64,000 bases of DNA from Candidatus Leptovillus gracilis (GTDB lineage: Bacteria; Chloroflexota; Anaerolineae; Promineifilales; Promineifilaceae). This document shows, in pieces, positions 7,968 to 16,845 of the stretch. The position numbers and the translations under genes were made by a program. The stretch covers positions 682,001 to 746,000 of the forward strand of contig JADJXA010000003.1 in the NCBI GenBank assembly GCA_016716065.1. The letters are read 5' to 3'. The first letter of the stretch is position 1; each line of letters starts with the position of its first letter. The notes beneath the pieces were generated by a model. That model saw nothing but the letters and a program-made list of their open reading frames with translations, did no database searches and was not told the DNA's origin.

Positions 7968-9238
7968 GTGACGAAGAATCGTCTGCAACGGAGTGTGCTG
8001 ACTTTGAGTGAACAGGGAGTCAGCCAACGTGGCGTGAAAACCTGTTTGTCCGAAATGTTGGATACAAGCGTCTCGTTGGGCTGGATCAATAGCGAGTTGG
8101 CTGACCTGGAAGATGTCGCTCAACAGGTGAACCAGCGGCTTGAACCAGCGAGCAACGAGACGTTGGCTGGTGATGAGATATTCGCCAATGGGTTGCCCAA
8201 TCTGTTGGTGGTGGGGAATGATTCGCTCTACATCTATGCCTTGACCCGTCAGGACGAACGAGATGGCGACACTTGGGGCTGTGTCTTGCTGGACGTACCC
8301 GAAACCAGGCAGTTTGCTTCCGATGCCGGTACCGGTTTGGCAGCTGGTGTGAAAGCGGCCGCATTGAGTCACCATCAATTGGATTGGGACCACTTGCTGC
8401 GTCCCATGTGGGGTCAAGCAACCCGCTTGGAAGAGCAAGCCTACGCCGCCCTGATCAAAGTGGCAGAACGAGAAGCGCTCTTTGACAAATCGCAAACAAG
8501 CAAGCGCCTGCAACAGCATCTTGCTAAATGGGAGGCATTGGTGGCTGAGGCCGACAAGAAAATAGAGAAGCTGGATGCTTTTGCCCAAATTGCCCGTAAA
8601 GTGGATGCCTACTTCGCGCTCATCGATCTGGAAACAGGTCAATTGGTCGATGCTGAAAAGGGTATGGCTCACTTGCAAGTCTTGGGTGAACAAATGACCA
8701 CCTTCTCGGGTCGCATTTACAAGAAACTGGCAACTAATCTGCGAAACTGGGCAGCCAGCTTGTTCACTTATCAAGCACTGCTCTCTCCAGAGTTGGCAGT
8801 TTTGACCAACCAATACGGCTCTGAAGCCATAGCTGCCCTGTGCCGCATCTGGCAATGCGAAGCCGATGAAAAACGGCGTCACCTTTCGCTGCCCGAAAAG
8901 AAAATCGACAGCAGATTTGGCAGCAAGCGCTTGATACCGCCTATCTTTGCCTGGGCGACAGCCGGCTTGGCTCCGCTTGGGAGGCTGTCACGACGCTGCT
9001 GTCCCATCCTTGGCGCGGGAGCATGTTGGCCGAATGCGTCAATAGTTTGTTGAGACCGATTCTTGACCGGCGCAAGCACACCGACCAGGGCTGCCTGGAT
9101 TTGTTTCGCTTCCTTCATAATGTACGCCCCTTTCTGCGGGGCAAAGGAGCAGGTCATAGCCCGGCGCAACTAGCGGGTATCTCTTTACCTGATGACCCGC
9201 TTTCTTTATTGGGGCTGGCGCCTAAAGTGTCAAGCTAA
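7968..9238 (+). pseudogene. Unclassified DDE-type transposase, one frameshift
   Basis: The first frame (7968 to about 8900) has LAGDEIFANGLPNLLVV, where the DE may be part of the catalytic site, then a long helical part. The last part, from about 8901, reads IWQQALDTAYLCLGDSRLG, then SMLAECVNSLLRPILDRR and LDLFRFLHNVRPFLRGK, the glutamate-containing end of a DDE transposase. The break is at the A run 8901-8904, which is one base too short. With that base added, the protein is a continuous 423 residues. The family resembles poorly classified bacterial transposases with a 'S-VE-N--LRP' signature; I cannot name it. Confidence 0.65.
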
Positions 9239-9340
9239 CTTCATGGGTTTTTGAACCATGCCGAAAACTGAATACTGAATACCGGATACTGCTAACAAGC
9301 GCTTCTTTTACAGCCCACCCTCTTCAGTTACAATCGGCCC

Positions 9341-10204
9341 ATGAAAATAGCAATCCTTTCTGATATTCATGGCAACGTGGCCGCGTTGGAAACTGTTATG
9401 GCCCACATAGACGCCTGGCAGCCCGACCAGGTCATCGTCAATGGCGACGTAGTGAATCGTGGGGCAGATTCGCCCACCTGCTGGCAAATGGTTCGGGCGC
9501 GGCGAGCGCAGCAGGGCTGGCGCGTGCTGGGTGGCAACCATGAAACGTATGTTTGCAAACACGCCAACCCGGTCCCAGATGTGGAACATGTCGGCGTGCG
9601 CGCCGACATCAATAAAAATTCGCGCTGGACTTACCAGCAGTTGAACGGGCATGTAGCCGAATTGGCGGCCCTGCCGCCCCTCACCGAACTGGCGGCTGCC
9701 GATGGCAGCGTGCTGCGAACAACCCATGCTTCCATGCGCAGCAATGAAGACGGCATCTACCCGACTTATACAGACAAAGAGATTCAACCCAGAATTGCCC
9801 CGGCAACGGCCGTTTTTGTCACCAGTCATATCCACGTCGCTTATACCCGGCTGATAGGCCAGACCTTGTTGGTCAATACCGGCGCAACCGGCAACTCGGT
9901 GGATGGCGATACACGGGCCAGCTATGCCCAGATCATCTGGCGCAACGGGCAGTGGCAGGCGCAGATTGTGCGCCTGGCCTATGACAGAGCGGCCACCGAC
10001 CGGGCTTTTTTTAACTCCGGCTTCATGGCCGAGACCGGGCCATTAGCCTGGTTGATCTACCACGAATGGCAAACGGCCAGACCGCTGCTGCTGCCCTGGC
10101 GCAAGGGCTGCAAAGACGCCGTGCTAAACGGGCAGATTTCGCTGGAACGCAGCGTAAGCGAATTTTTAGAACAGCAGGGAATCGTTCAGACCAGCCGTTT
10201 ATAG
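9341..10204 (+). CDS. Calcineurin-like metallophosphoesterase
   Basis: The 287-residue protein has the metal-binding blocks of the family in order: SDIHGNVAAL (7-16), NGDVVNRG (34-41), GGNHETY (about 63-69), a TTHASM histidine block and TSHIHVAYT (about 165), then NTGATGNSVDG. These suit a two-metal phosphodiesterase or phosphatase of the YfcE/MJ0936-like group; the natural substrate is unknown. It is likely cytosolic, as no signal peptide is seen. Its last 19 bases overlap the end of the convergent glycosyltransferase. It carries one ACGGCCGT at 9806-9813. Confidence 0.85.
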   Translation: MKIAILSDIHGNVAALETVMAHIDAWQPDQVIVNGDVVNRGADSPTCWQMVRARRAQQGWRVLGGNHETYVCKHANPVPDVEHVGVRADINKNSRWTYQQLNGHVAELAALPPLTELAAADGSVLRTTHASMRSNEDGIYPTYTDKEIQPRIAPATAVFVTSHIHVAYTRLIGQTLLVNTGATGNSVDGDTRASYAQIIWRNGQWQAQIVRLAYDRAATDRAFFNSGFMAETGPLAWLIYHEWQTARPLLLPWRKGCKDAVLNGQISLERSVSEFLEQQGIVQTSRL

Positions 10205-11385
10205 AGCGCTTCAAACAAGGGGATGATGACCCGCCAATCGTATTGGGCGGCAAACTGCTGCGCGGCCATGCCCAGGCGGGCGCGTTCGTCGGGCTGGGCC
10301 AGCAGGTGAAGAACGGCCGTGCCCAATCCTTCCGCCGTCTCGGCCAGCCAGATTTCACGGCCGTGCTGCACCGGGAACCCCTCCGCCCCCACCGGCGTAC
10401 TGACGATGGCCTTGCCCGCGGCCATCGCCTCAATCAGTTTCAGGCGCGTGCCACTGCCTACGCGAAAAGGCATGATGATGATTTGCCCCCCGGCCAGGTA
10501 AGGCTGCACCCGCGCCACCCACCCCGTTATGGTGACGCTCGGCAGCCCACGCAGCCGATCCAACCGGGCATGGGGCTTTTGCCCGACAATGGCCCAGGTG
10601 GCCGACGGCCGCTGCGCCACAATGTGCGGCCACACAGCATCGGCAAACCACAAAACTGCGTCCACGTTGGGCCGGTAATCCATCTTGCCGCTAAACACCA
10701 CGTCAAACGGGATGGCTTCAGACTCCTCCAGCCGGTACTGGGTCACGTCAATGCAGTTGGGGATCACGGTGACGGGCGTCACATTGGGCAAATGTTGGGC
10801 GTCGGTGGCCGATACGGCCGTGACGCCATCGGCCATGCGGCAGGCCCAGCTTTCAAAGCGAGCCAATCGCCGCACCTGCACCCAGGAGTAAACGGCCGTC
10901 GGCCAGCGGCGCGGGTTGGCAAAATCAGTCTGCATGTTGCGCCGCTGCAATTCCGTCTCGGCGTTGTGGTTGTCGAAGACAATTTTGCTGCCCGGACTAA
11001 TCTGGCGCACGATTTCGATGCTGCGAGCCAGTTCGATGCCCTCCACCTGCACCACGTCAAAGGCAGCGGCCGTTAGCAAGTCGCGCAGCCGGGCGTTAAA
11101 AGCCGGGCTGTACAAGCGGTGGGCCATGTCTGGGCGGCGAGTGGTTAACATTTGCCACAAACGCTGCGTCTTGCTGCGCGACGGGGCCGGGATGGTCTCG
11201 ATTCGTTGACATAATTCAACCAGTGGCGCATAACTTTGTGGGTCAGCCGACTGGTTGTCTTCCACAAAACTGAGTAGGGTGATGGAATGCCGCTCGGCCA
11301 GCCCGCGAATGATGTGGAAATTACGCAGGCTGGTTCCCTGGTGCGGCGGATAAGGTAATTGAGGAGTAAGCAGGAGCAGGTTCAT
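10186..11385 (-). CDS. Family 4 glycosyltransferase (GT-B fold)
   Basis: This 399-residue protein starts MNLLLLTPQLPYPPHQGTS, with the glycine/proline-rich acceptor loop of the GT4 N-terminal domain. The C-terminal half has VFSGKMDYRPNVDAVLWFAD and then KLIEAMAAGKAIVSTPVGAE, the E-x7-E-type nucleotide-sugar site. It probably adds a sugar to a surface glycan or a lipid carrier. Its start lies 3 bp beyond the stop of the upstream GT4 gene on the same strand, so the two form an operon. Confidence 0.85.
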   Translation of the reverse strand: MNLLLLTPQLPYPPHQGTSLRNFHIIRGLAERHSITLLSFVEDNQSADPQSYAPLVELCQRIETIPAPSRSKTQRLWQMLTTRRPDMAHRLYSPAFNARLRDLLTAAAFDVVQVEGIELARSIEIVRQISPGSKIVFDNHNAETELQRRNMQTDFANPRRWPTAVYSWVQVRRLARFESWACRMADGVTAVSATDAQHLPNVTPVTVIPNCIDVTQYRLEESEAIPFDVVFSGKMDYRPNVDAVLWFADAVWPHIVAQRPSATWAIVGQKPHARLDRLRGLPSVTITGWVARVQPYLAGGQIIIMPFRVGSGTRLKLIEAMAAGKAIVSTPVGAEGFPVQHGREIWLAETAEGLGTAVLHLLAQPDERARLGMAAQQFAAQYDWRVIIPLFEALYKRLV

Positions 11386-11388
11386 GGT

Positions 11389-12495
11389 TTAGTATCCGCG
11401 ATAAAGCGCCAGGGTTTGCACGGCCGTTTGCCGCCAGCTAAATGTTTGCGCCTGGGCATGGCCTCTGGCGATCATCCCGGCGCGCAGGTCAGAATCGGTC
11501 AGCGTGCGGGCCAGGGCTGCGGCCCAGGCTGTTTTGTCGTCGGGGTCCAGCAGCCAGCCGGCGTCGCCGGCCACTTCCGGCAGCGAGCCACGATTGCTGA
11601 CGATAACCGGGCAGCCGCAGTGCATCGCTTCCAGGGCGGGCAGGCCAAAGCCTTCATAGTGCGATGGCGTCACCAATACCCCGGCGCCATGGTAGAGATG
11701 GGCCAACTGCTCGTCGTAAACGCCGCTTAGGTGGCGCACATGGTCGCGCAAGCCCAATGCCTCGATGGTGGCAAAAATCTCGTCATAAATCCAGCCTTTG
11801 CCGCCCACCAGGATCAGGGGAATGTCTACGGCCGTTTCCTGCCGCAGCAATTTGTAAGCCCGCAGCAGCATGGGCAGATTTTTGCGCGGCTCCAACGTAC
11901 CAACAAACAGAATGAAACCGCGCGGCAGGTTATATTGGCTGAGGGTTGGCTGGATGGCTTCAGGGGCAAACGGCCGTTCATACAGCGGATTAGCCGCCAG
12001 GTGAATGGTCGTCACCTTCTGCGGCGGCACGCCCAACTGCTCAATCAGGTCGCGGCGGGTGGCGTGGCTGTCGGCGGAAATGTGGTCGGCTCTTTGCACC
12101 GCCCAGGCGATTTGCCCGGCATAATAACGTCGGCTTTCAGCGGTAAGAAATTCCGGGTAGTAGATAAAGTTCAGGTCGTGGACGGTGATGATGCTGCGCC
12201 GCGCCCCGGCGGCCGGCGGAATAAAGTCTGGGCTGTGCAGCACGTCCAGCCGGTGGGGCAGCAGTTCGGCCGCCAGAGCCAGCCGTTCCAGTCGGTGGTG
12301 GCTGGGTGTCCACAGATTGCGGCGGCGGAAATTGGCGGCGGGTGGGAGATAGGAACGGCCGTCTCTGCGGCTGTGAAAAATGGTGTAGGCATTGGTCGGG
12401 TCTATCTCCGCCAACGCCTGTACCAGATGCACCGTATATTGGCTAATTCCTCCCATCTGGTAAAAAGGCAGCCGCGCATCTATCCCAATGTGCAT
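11389..12495 (-). CDS. Family 4 glycosyltransferase, mannosyltransferase-like
   Basis: This 368-residue protein begins MHIGIDARLPFYQMGGISQY, the GGIxxY acceptor loop of GT4 enzymes. The C-terminal domain has FVGTLEPRKNLPMLLRAY, then TPSHYEGFGLPALEAMHCG and CPVIVSNRGSLPEVAGDAG, the complete EGFGLPALE donor-site motif. This pattern is typical of mannosyl- or rhamnosyltransferases in capsule or lipopolysaccharide-like pathways. It is first in a two-gene operon with the following GT4. Confidence 0.88.
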   Translation of the reverse strand: MHIGIDARLPFYQMGGISQYTVHLVQALAEIDPTNAYTIFHSRRDGRSYLPPAANFRRRNLWTPSHHRLERLALAAELLPHRLDVLHSPDFIPPAAGARRSIITVHDLNFIYYPEFLTAESRRYYAGQIAWAVQRADHISADSHATRRDLIEQLGVPPQKVTTIHLAANPLYERPFAPEAIQPTLSQYNLPRGFILFVGTLEPRKNLPMLLRAYKLLRQETAVDIPLILVGGKGWIYDEIFATIEALGLRDHVRHLSGVYDEQLAHLYHGAGVLVTPSHYEGFGLPALEAMHCGCPVIVSNRGSLPEVAGDAGWLLDPDDKTAWAAALARTLTDSDLRAGMIARGHAQAQTFSWRQTAVQTLALYRGY

Positions 12496-12545
12496 GGTCG
12501 GATTTTAGTAGAGCGCTTTACTTTCCGCAACGAGCAACAAAGCGT

Positions 12546-13241
12546 TTAATGAAGCTGCGACCAATCCGGGTCGGGATAGACATAAATGAGCGGCAGGCTG
12601 AACAACGTGACAGCGAACTTGACGATGAGATTGAAGAGGAAGATTTGCCCGACGGCCGTCCACGGAAACACCCCCCCAAACGCCACCACCGCAAAAATCG
12701 CTGTGTCAATGGGAATGCTAACCGCATTGCTCACCAACACCCGCGCCCACTGCTTCTGCTGTGTGATGCGGGTGACAAACCAGTGATACGCCTCAGTATC
12801 GGCCATCTCGCTGACGACTTCGGCCAGAATAGAGGCCAGCACAATGCGCCATAATGGGCCAAACACCAGCGCATACGCCGCGCCAAACAGCCCATCAGGG
12901 TCGGCGACCGGGTCGCTGGCGACCGACGCCGCCCAGCCGAGATACAAAACCATCAAGACGTTAATCACCGCTGCCGTGATAATCAACGCCTGAGCATTGC
13001 GTTTACCCCAAATTTTATGCACCACGTCGCGCAGGGTGAAGGTGATAGGGTAGATAAACGTACCCATATCCACCGCCAGCCCGGCCACATTGCCAATCCG
13101 CAGACTGGCGACATCGGCGACCATTTGCGCGGCGATGTAGGCGGCCACCACAACCAACGCGATGATCGGCATAGATTGGGCGATCGGCCCGACCGCCTTC
13201 AATTGAATAGGTTCCTGGGAATTTACAACAGACACAGACAT
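12546..13241 (-). CDS. yhhQ: Queuosine precursor transporter, YhhQ family
   Basis: This 231-residue, six-helix membrane protein has MVADVASLRIGNVAGLAVD, then GTFIYPITFTLRDVVHKIWG and ILAEVVSEMADTEAYHW. The IYPITF-LRD and E-x-x-D-T-E-x-Y signatures are those of the VUT_1/YhhQ family, which imports preQ0, preQ1 or queuine for tRNA modification. The ATG at 13239-13241 follows AGGAG by two bases. The gene is under a preQ1-I riboswitch, which confirms the substrate class. No other queuosine gene is in the window, so salvage seems to be served by this locus alone here. Confidence 0.92.
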   Translation of the reverse strand: MSVSVVNSQEPIQLKAVGPIAQSMPIIALVVVAAYIAAQMVADVASLRIGNVAGLAVDMGTFIYPITFTLRDVVHKIWGKRNAQALIITAAVINVLMVLYLGWAASVASDPVADPDGLFGAAYALVFGPLWRIVLASILAEVVSEMADTEAYHWFVTRITQQKQWARVLVSNAVSIPIDTAIFAVVAFGGVFPWTAVGQIFLFNLIVKFAVTLFSLPLIYVYPDPDWSQLH

Positions 13242-13242
13242 T

Positions 13243-13278
13243 CTCCTTTGTTTTGTTAAGGCGGGAACTACGACCGCC
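13243..13278 (-). promoter_or_regulatory. preQ1-I riboswitch controlling yhhQ
   Basis: On the minus strand a GGCGG/CCGCC hairpin encloses UCGUAGUUC and is followed by UUAACAAAACAA and AGGAG. This matches, nearly base for base, the class I preQ1 aptamer known from Thermoanaerobacter tengcongensis (P1 stem, UCGCAGU loop, UUAACAAAACAAGG tail). The A-rich tail and the Shine-Dalgarno GGAG form the 3' edge of the pseudoknot, so preQ1 should hide the ribosome site and shut the transporter off. No terminator is present, so control is probably at translation. Confidence 0.9.
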
Positions 13279-13331
13279 GCAGTATTTGATAGGCCGGGTG
13301 TTCTGCCACCGGCGCAAGGGTGGGGAGTATA

Positions 13332-16300
13332 TCAGATTGGGCGTATCTGTTGTAGCGTCTGCAAACTTTCGCTGGTTATCGCGGCGAAATCCAGCCCGGC
13401 GGCCAGGTGCTGCGCCACAGCCGTCTGCTCTGGTGTAAATCTCGCCTGTAATTCGGCATACTGGGCAACGGCCGTGCGCCGTGTCTCCGCCAACAACTCC
13501 GGCTGCCGCAGCACAAAGGCCAGCACTACCAGCGGACGCAGGCCCGGCTCTTGCCCCGCCCACAGAACGGCCGTGCGCGCCAAGACTTCCAAAATCGTCG
13601 GCCGGTCGCCCACCTCGTGGGCAATAGACAGCGCTTCAGCCAGATACCGCGCCGCCGCGGCCATGTGCCCGGCCACGTAGTTCGCCTGCCCCAGATTGCT
13701 CAACGCATGAGCCAGCCCGGATTTAATGCCCAGCTCCCGGTAAACCTGCACCCCCTGAGCCAGAAACGTCTGCGCCGCGGCAATCTGCCCATCCTCCATA
13801 GCGATTTGTCCCAGGTTGTTATAGGCAATCGCCACCCCCCAAAAATCACCCACCTCTCGGTATAGCTCCAGCGCCTCTTGTTGATAGCGGGCGGCGTCGG
13901 CATACGCTTTGGCGCTGACAGCCACGTGGCACAAACCGGTAATAGCGTTGGCCGTGCCCACCGTATGGCCTATCTCGCGGCAGATCGCCACCGACTCTCG
14001 CAGCGCTTCTTCAGCCACCTGGTAATCACCCAAAGCGCAGTAAACCAGCCCCAGGTTGTTTTGCGACGAGGCGATGCCGCGCCTGTCGCCGATTTCGCGG
14101 CGAATAACCAGGCTTTCCTGGCCGGCATGCCGCGCCGCCGCGAAAGCGCCCTGCCGCCGTAGAACCAGGGCCAGGCTGCTGAGCACATTCGCCATGCCCC
14201 AACGGTCGCCCGACGCCTGGTACTGCGCCAGACTTTCCCGAAAAAAGCCCTGAGCTGCCTCATAATCCCCTTGAATATGGGCCATGTAACCCAGCCCATA
14301 CAGCGGCAAAGCGCTCTGCTGCAGTGCGCCAAGCGCTTGAAAACAAGCCAGGCTCTCCTGATACAAAGCGATGGCCTCTTCGGGCGGGGCAGTAAATTCC
14401 AGACAGCGGGCCTGGCGGGCCAGGAGTTCACTGCGCAGCAGACGATGACCGGGGATGGCCGGGGAGACAGCCGTAACCGCCTGAGCAAATACAACCGCGC
14501 CTTCCTGGTACCAGCTCCGCAGCGCATAAAACAAAAAGAGGCTCTCCAGACTGGCCTGAAGCAGCTCGGCGGCGTCTGCGCCACCAGCAGCTATCTGCGC
14601 CACAGCCCAATCCCACGCCTGGCGCACGTTGGCGATTTCGCGGCCAACAACCAGCAGCGCCTCTTCCTGGCCGGCGCCCTTGAGGGCGATTTCATACCCG
14701 GCCAGGAACGAGAGGTAATGGTGGGCGTGGCGCACGGCCGTCTGCTCCGCTTCCCCAGGATAAGTGGCTAATTTGTCAGCGGCAAACTGGCGCAAGAGTT
14801 CGTGGAGCTGATAACGGCCGTCACCCACCCGCCGCAGCAACGACTTGGCCGCCAGACGCGCCAGCACCGGTGCGGCGGCATCGGCCACCTGGGCGGCGGC
14901 CAATCCGGCAAAGCCACCGCGAAACAAGGCCAGCCGGGCAAAAAACAGCCGTTCGGCGGCTGGCAGCAAAGCCCAGGAATGCTCAAAGGTAGCCTGCACG
15001 CTGCGCTGACGCTCCGGCGCGTTGCGCCAGGAGGCAGTCAGCAAGGCCATGTCGTCTGCCAGGGCGTGGGCCACGGCAGCGCAGCTCAGGTCTGGGACCC
15101 AGACGGCGGCCAACTCCAAAGCCAGGGGCATCCCCTCCACCAAGCGGCAAATAGCGGCCACCGCCTGCCAATCGGCCGGCGTCGGCGCAAAGCTGCGGTA
15201 GGCGCGCTGGACACTGCGAATGAACAACTGCGCCGCTTCATCGGCCGCCGCCAGGGCAGAACCATACGGCAGCCCTTCCACCGCGTACAACCACTCCTCA
15301 CGCAAATCCAACCGCTGGCGCGACGTGACCAGGAAGGTCACGTCTGGCGCGCCGGGCAGCAAGGCGGCGATCAGTTCGGCCACGCCGGGCAGGTGTTCGA
15401 CGTTATCCAGCACCAGCAGGAGCCGTTTCTGGCGCAAATAGGCCAAAAGCTGCGCGGCCGGCGGCTCTTTGCCGTACAACGTCAAGCCAATGGTCTGGGC
15501 AATTGTCGGGATGATCAGCCCGTCGGATGGAACGGCCGCCAGCGCCACCCAATAGACGCCATCGGCATACAGACCCAGGTGGGCTTCAGCCACCTGCATC
15601 GCCAGGCGGGTTTTGCCAATACCGCCAGGACCAACCAGGGTGATGAGACGGCCGTCCGGGTCGGCCAGCATCTCCGCCAATTCGGTGCAGGCCACCGCCC
15701 GCCCAATAAACGGGGTAGCCGCCGGGGGCAGGTTGATGGTAGACGGCCGTTTGGCGGCCGACGACGGCGCGGCGCAAATCCTTTCATACAAGGCCAGGGT
15801 CTCGCGGGTGGGTTCGACGCCCAATTCACGCGCCAGCGCCCGGCGGCAGGTTTCGTATTGGGCCAGGGCGGCGCTGCGCTGCCCATCTTCGGCTAGCAAA
15901 CGCATTAATTGGCGGTGCGCTTCTTCGCGCCACGGCTCCAGGCGTACCTGCTGTTGGGCATAACGTCGGGCGGCCGCCAGATCGCCACGCCGCTCATAAA
16001 AATCGGCCAGGTGGCCCAGCGCTTCGACGGCCTGACAATGCAGCCATTCCCGCTTTAGCAGCGCCCATTCCTCAAACGGCGCGCTGTCGGAAAGCAAAAA
16101 GCCGGCCAAAAAATCGCCGGAATAAAGGGCGAGCATCGCTTCCAGCCGCTGCAAGCAGGGCAGGCATTGGCCCATCTGGCGATGACGATGATGTGTACAG
16201 TTCTCGACCAGGGCGGTGAACTCGGCCACATCCAGCCAGACCTCAGCCTGGGGATTGAACTGGACTTCGTGCCGGTCTATCAATAAGAAGGGTGGCGTCG

Positions 16301-16565
16301 GCGCAGCGGCGCTGGCGGAGTCGTCGCTGTCGCCGAGGGCCTGGCGCAGATTGGAGAGGGCCTGGCGTAAGTTTTGGCGGGCGCGGGCTTCGGGCTGATC
16401 CGGCCAGAGGAGGGCGGCCAGGCTTTCGCGGCGGTGCGGCTGCCGGCGTTCGACCAGCAGATAGACGAGAAGGGCGCGGGCTTTATCGGTGGCAAAGTCG
16501 GTAACGGAACGGCCGTCGAAGACAACCTGGAACGAGGCAAACAAGGTGATCTTCAGTGCAGCCAT
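13332..16565 (-). CDS. Large SARP-type regulator: winged helix, BTAD, P-loop ATPase, TPR
   Basis: The 1077-residue protein has in order: an OmpR-like DNA-binding domain (about 1-95, ALKITLFASFQVVFDGR, then KARALLVYLLVERRQPHRRE), a bacterial transcriptional activation domain (about 105-265), an NB-ARC-like ATPase with Walker A LVGPGGIGKTRLAMQV at about 320, and at least eight TPR units from about 600 to the end, rich in LGLVYCALGDYQVAEEAL-type repeats. This is the AfsR-like architecture, a signal-controlled activator. The ligand and target genes are unknown; the divergent beta-helix gene is the nearest candidate. The start at 16563-16565 is chosen over an upstream one at 16604 because it begins the domain cleanly. 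Confidence 0.88.
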   Translation of the reverse strand: MAALKITLFASFQVVFDGRSVTDFATDKARALLVYLLVERRQPHRRESLAALLWPDQPEARARQNLRQALSNLRQALGDSDDSASAAAPTPPFLLIDRHEVQFNPQAEVWLDVAEFTALVENCTHHRHRQMGQCLPCLQRLEAMLALYSGDFLAGFLLSDSAPFEEWALLKREWLHCQAVEALGHLADFYERRGDLAAARRYAQQQVRLEPWREEAHRQLMRLLAEDGQRSAALAQYETCRRALARELGVEPTRETLALYERICAAPSSAAKRPSTINLPPAATPFIGRAVACTELAEMLADPDGRLITLVGPGGIGKTRLAMQVAEAHLGLYADGVYWVALAAVPSDGLIIPTIAQTIGLTLYGKEPPAAQLLAYLRQKRLLLVLDNVEHLPGVAELIAALLPGAPDVTFLVTSRQRLDLREEWLYAVEGLPYGSALAAADEAAQLFIRSVQRAYRSFAPTPADWQAVAAICRLVEGMPLALELAAVWVPDLSCAAVAHALADDMALLTASWRNAPERQRSVQATFEHSWALLPAAERLFFARLALFRGGFAGLAAAQVADAAAPVLARLAAKSLLRRVGDGRYQLHELLRQFAADKLATYPGEAEQTAVRHAHHYLSFLAGYEIALKGAGQEEALLVVGREIANVRQAWDWAVAQIAAGGADAAELLQASLESLFLFYALRSWYQEGAVVFAQAVTAVSPAIPGHRLLRSELLARQARCLEFTAPPEEAIALYQESLACFQALGALQQSALPLYGLGYMAHIQGDYEAAQGFFRESLAQYQASGDRWGMANVLSSLALVLRRQGAFAAARHAGQESLVIRREIGDRRGIASSQNNLGLVYCALGDYQVAEEALRESVAICREIGHTVGTANAITGLCHVAVSAKAYADAARYQQEALELYREVGDFWGVAIAYNNLGQIAMEDGQIAAAQTFLAQGVQVYRELGIKSGLAHALSNLGQANYVAGHMAAAARYLAEALSIAHEVGDRPTILEVLARTAVLWAGQEPGLRPLVVLAFVLRQPELLAETRRTAVAQYAELQARFTPEQTAVAQHLAAGLDFAAITSESLQTLQQIRPI

Positions 16566-16845
16566 GACCCCTACCACTATATGCAACAAATACACCAAGA
16601 CCAATACGCTTCAACCATTTTACCGCTTAACCGCCAGGACACAAAGCATCCCCTGCTATTTTTGACGATTCTTTGACGCCGCGCAGTTACAGTGCAAGGG
16701 TCGCCGTGGCTGTCATTCGCCGGTCAATGACGCACAACGAATGAGGAATGACAGATGGCGGATTATTTATATCAGGCGTTTGCACCGGTGGGGGCCATCC
16801 AACGTGTGCCAACCGACTACCAGCATTTACAAAAGGAGACGATTC

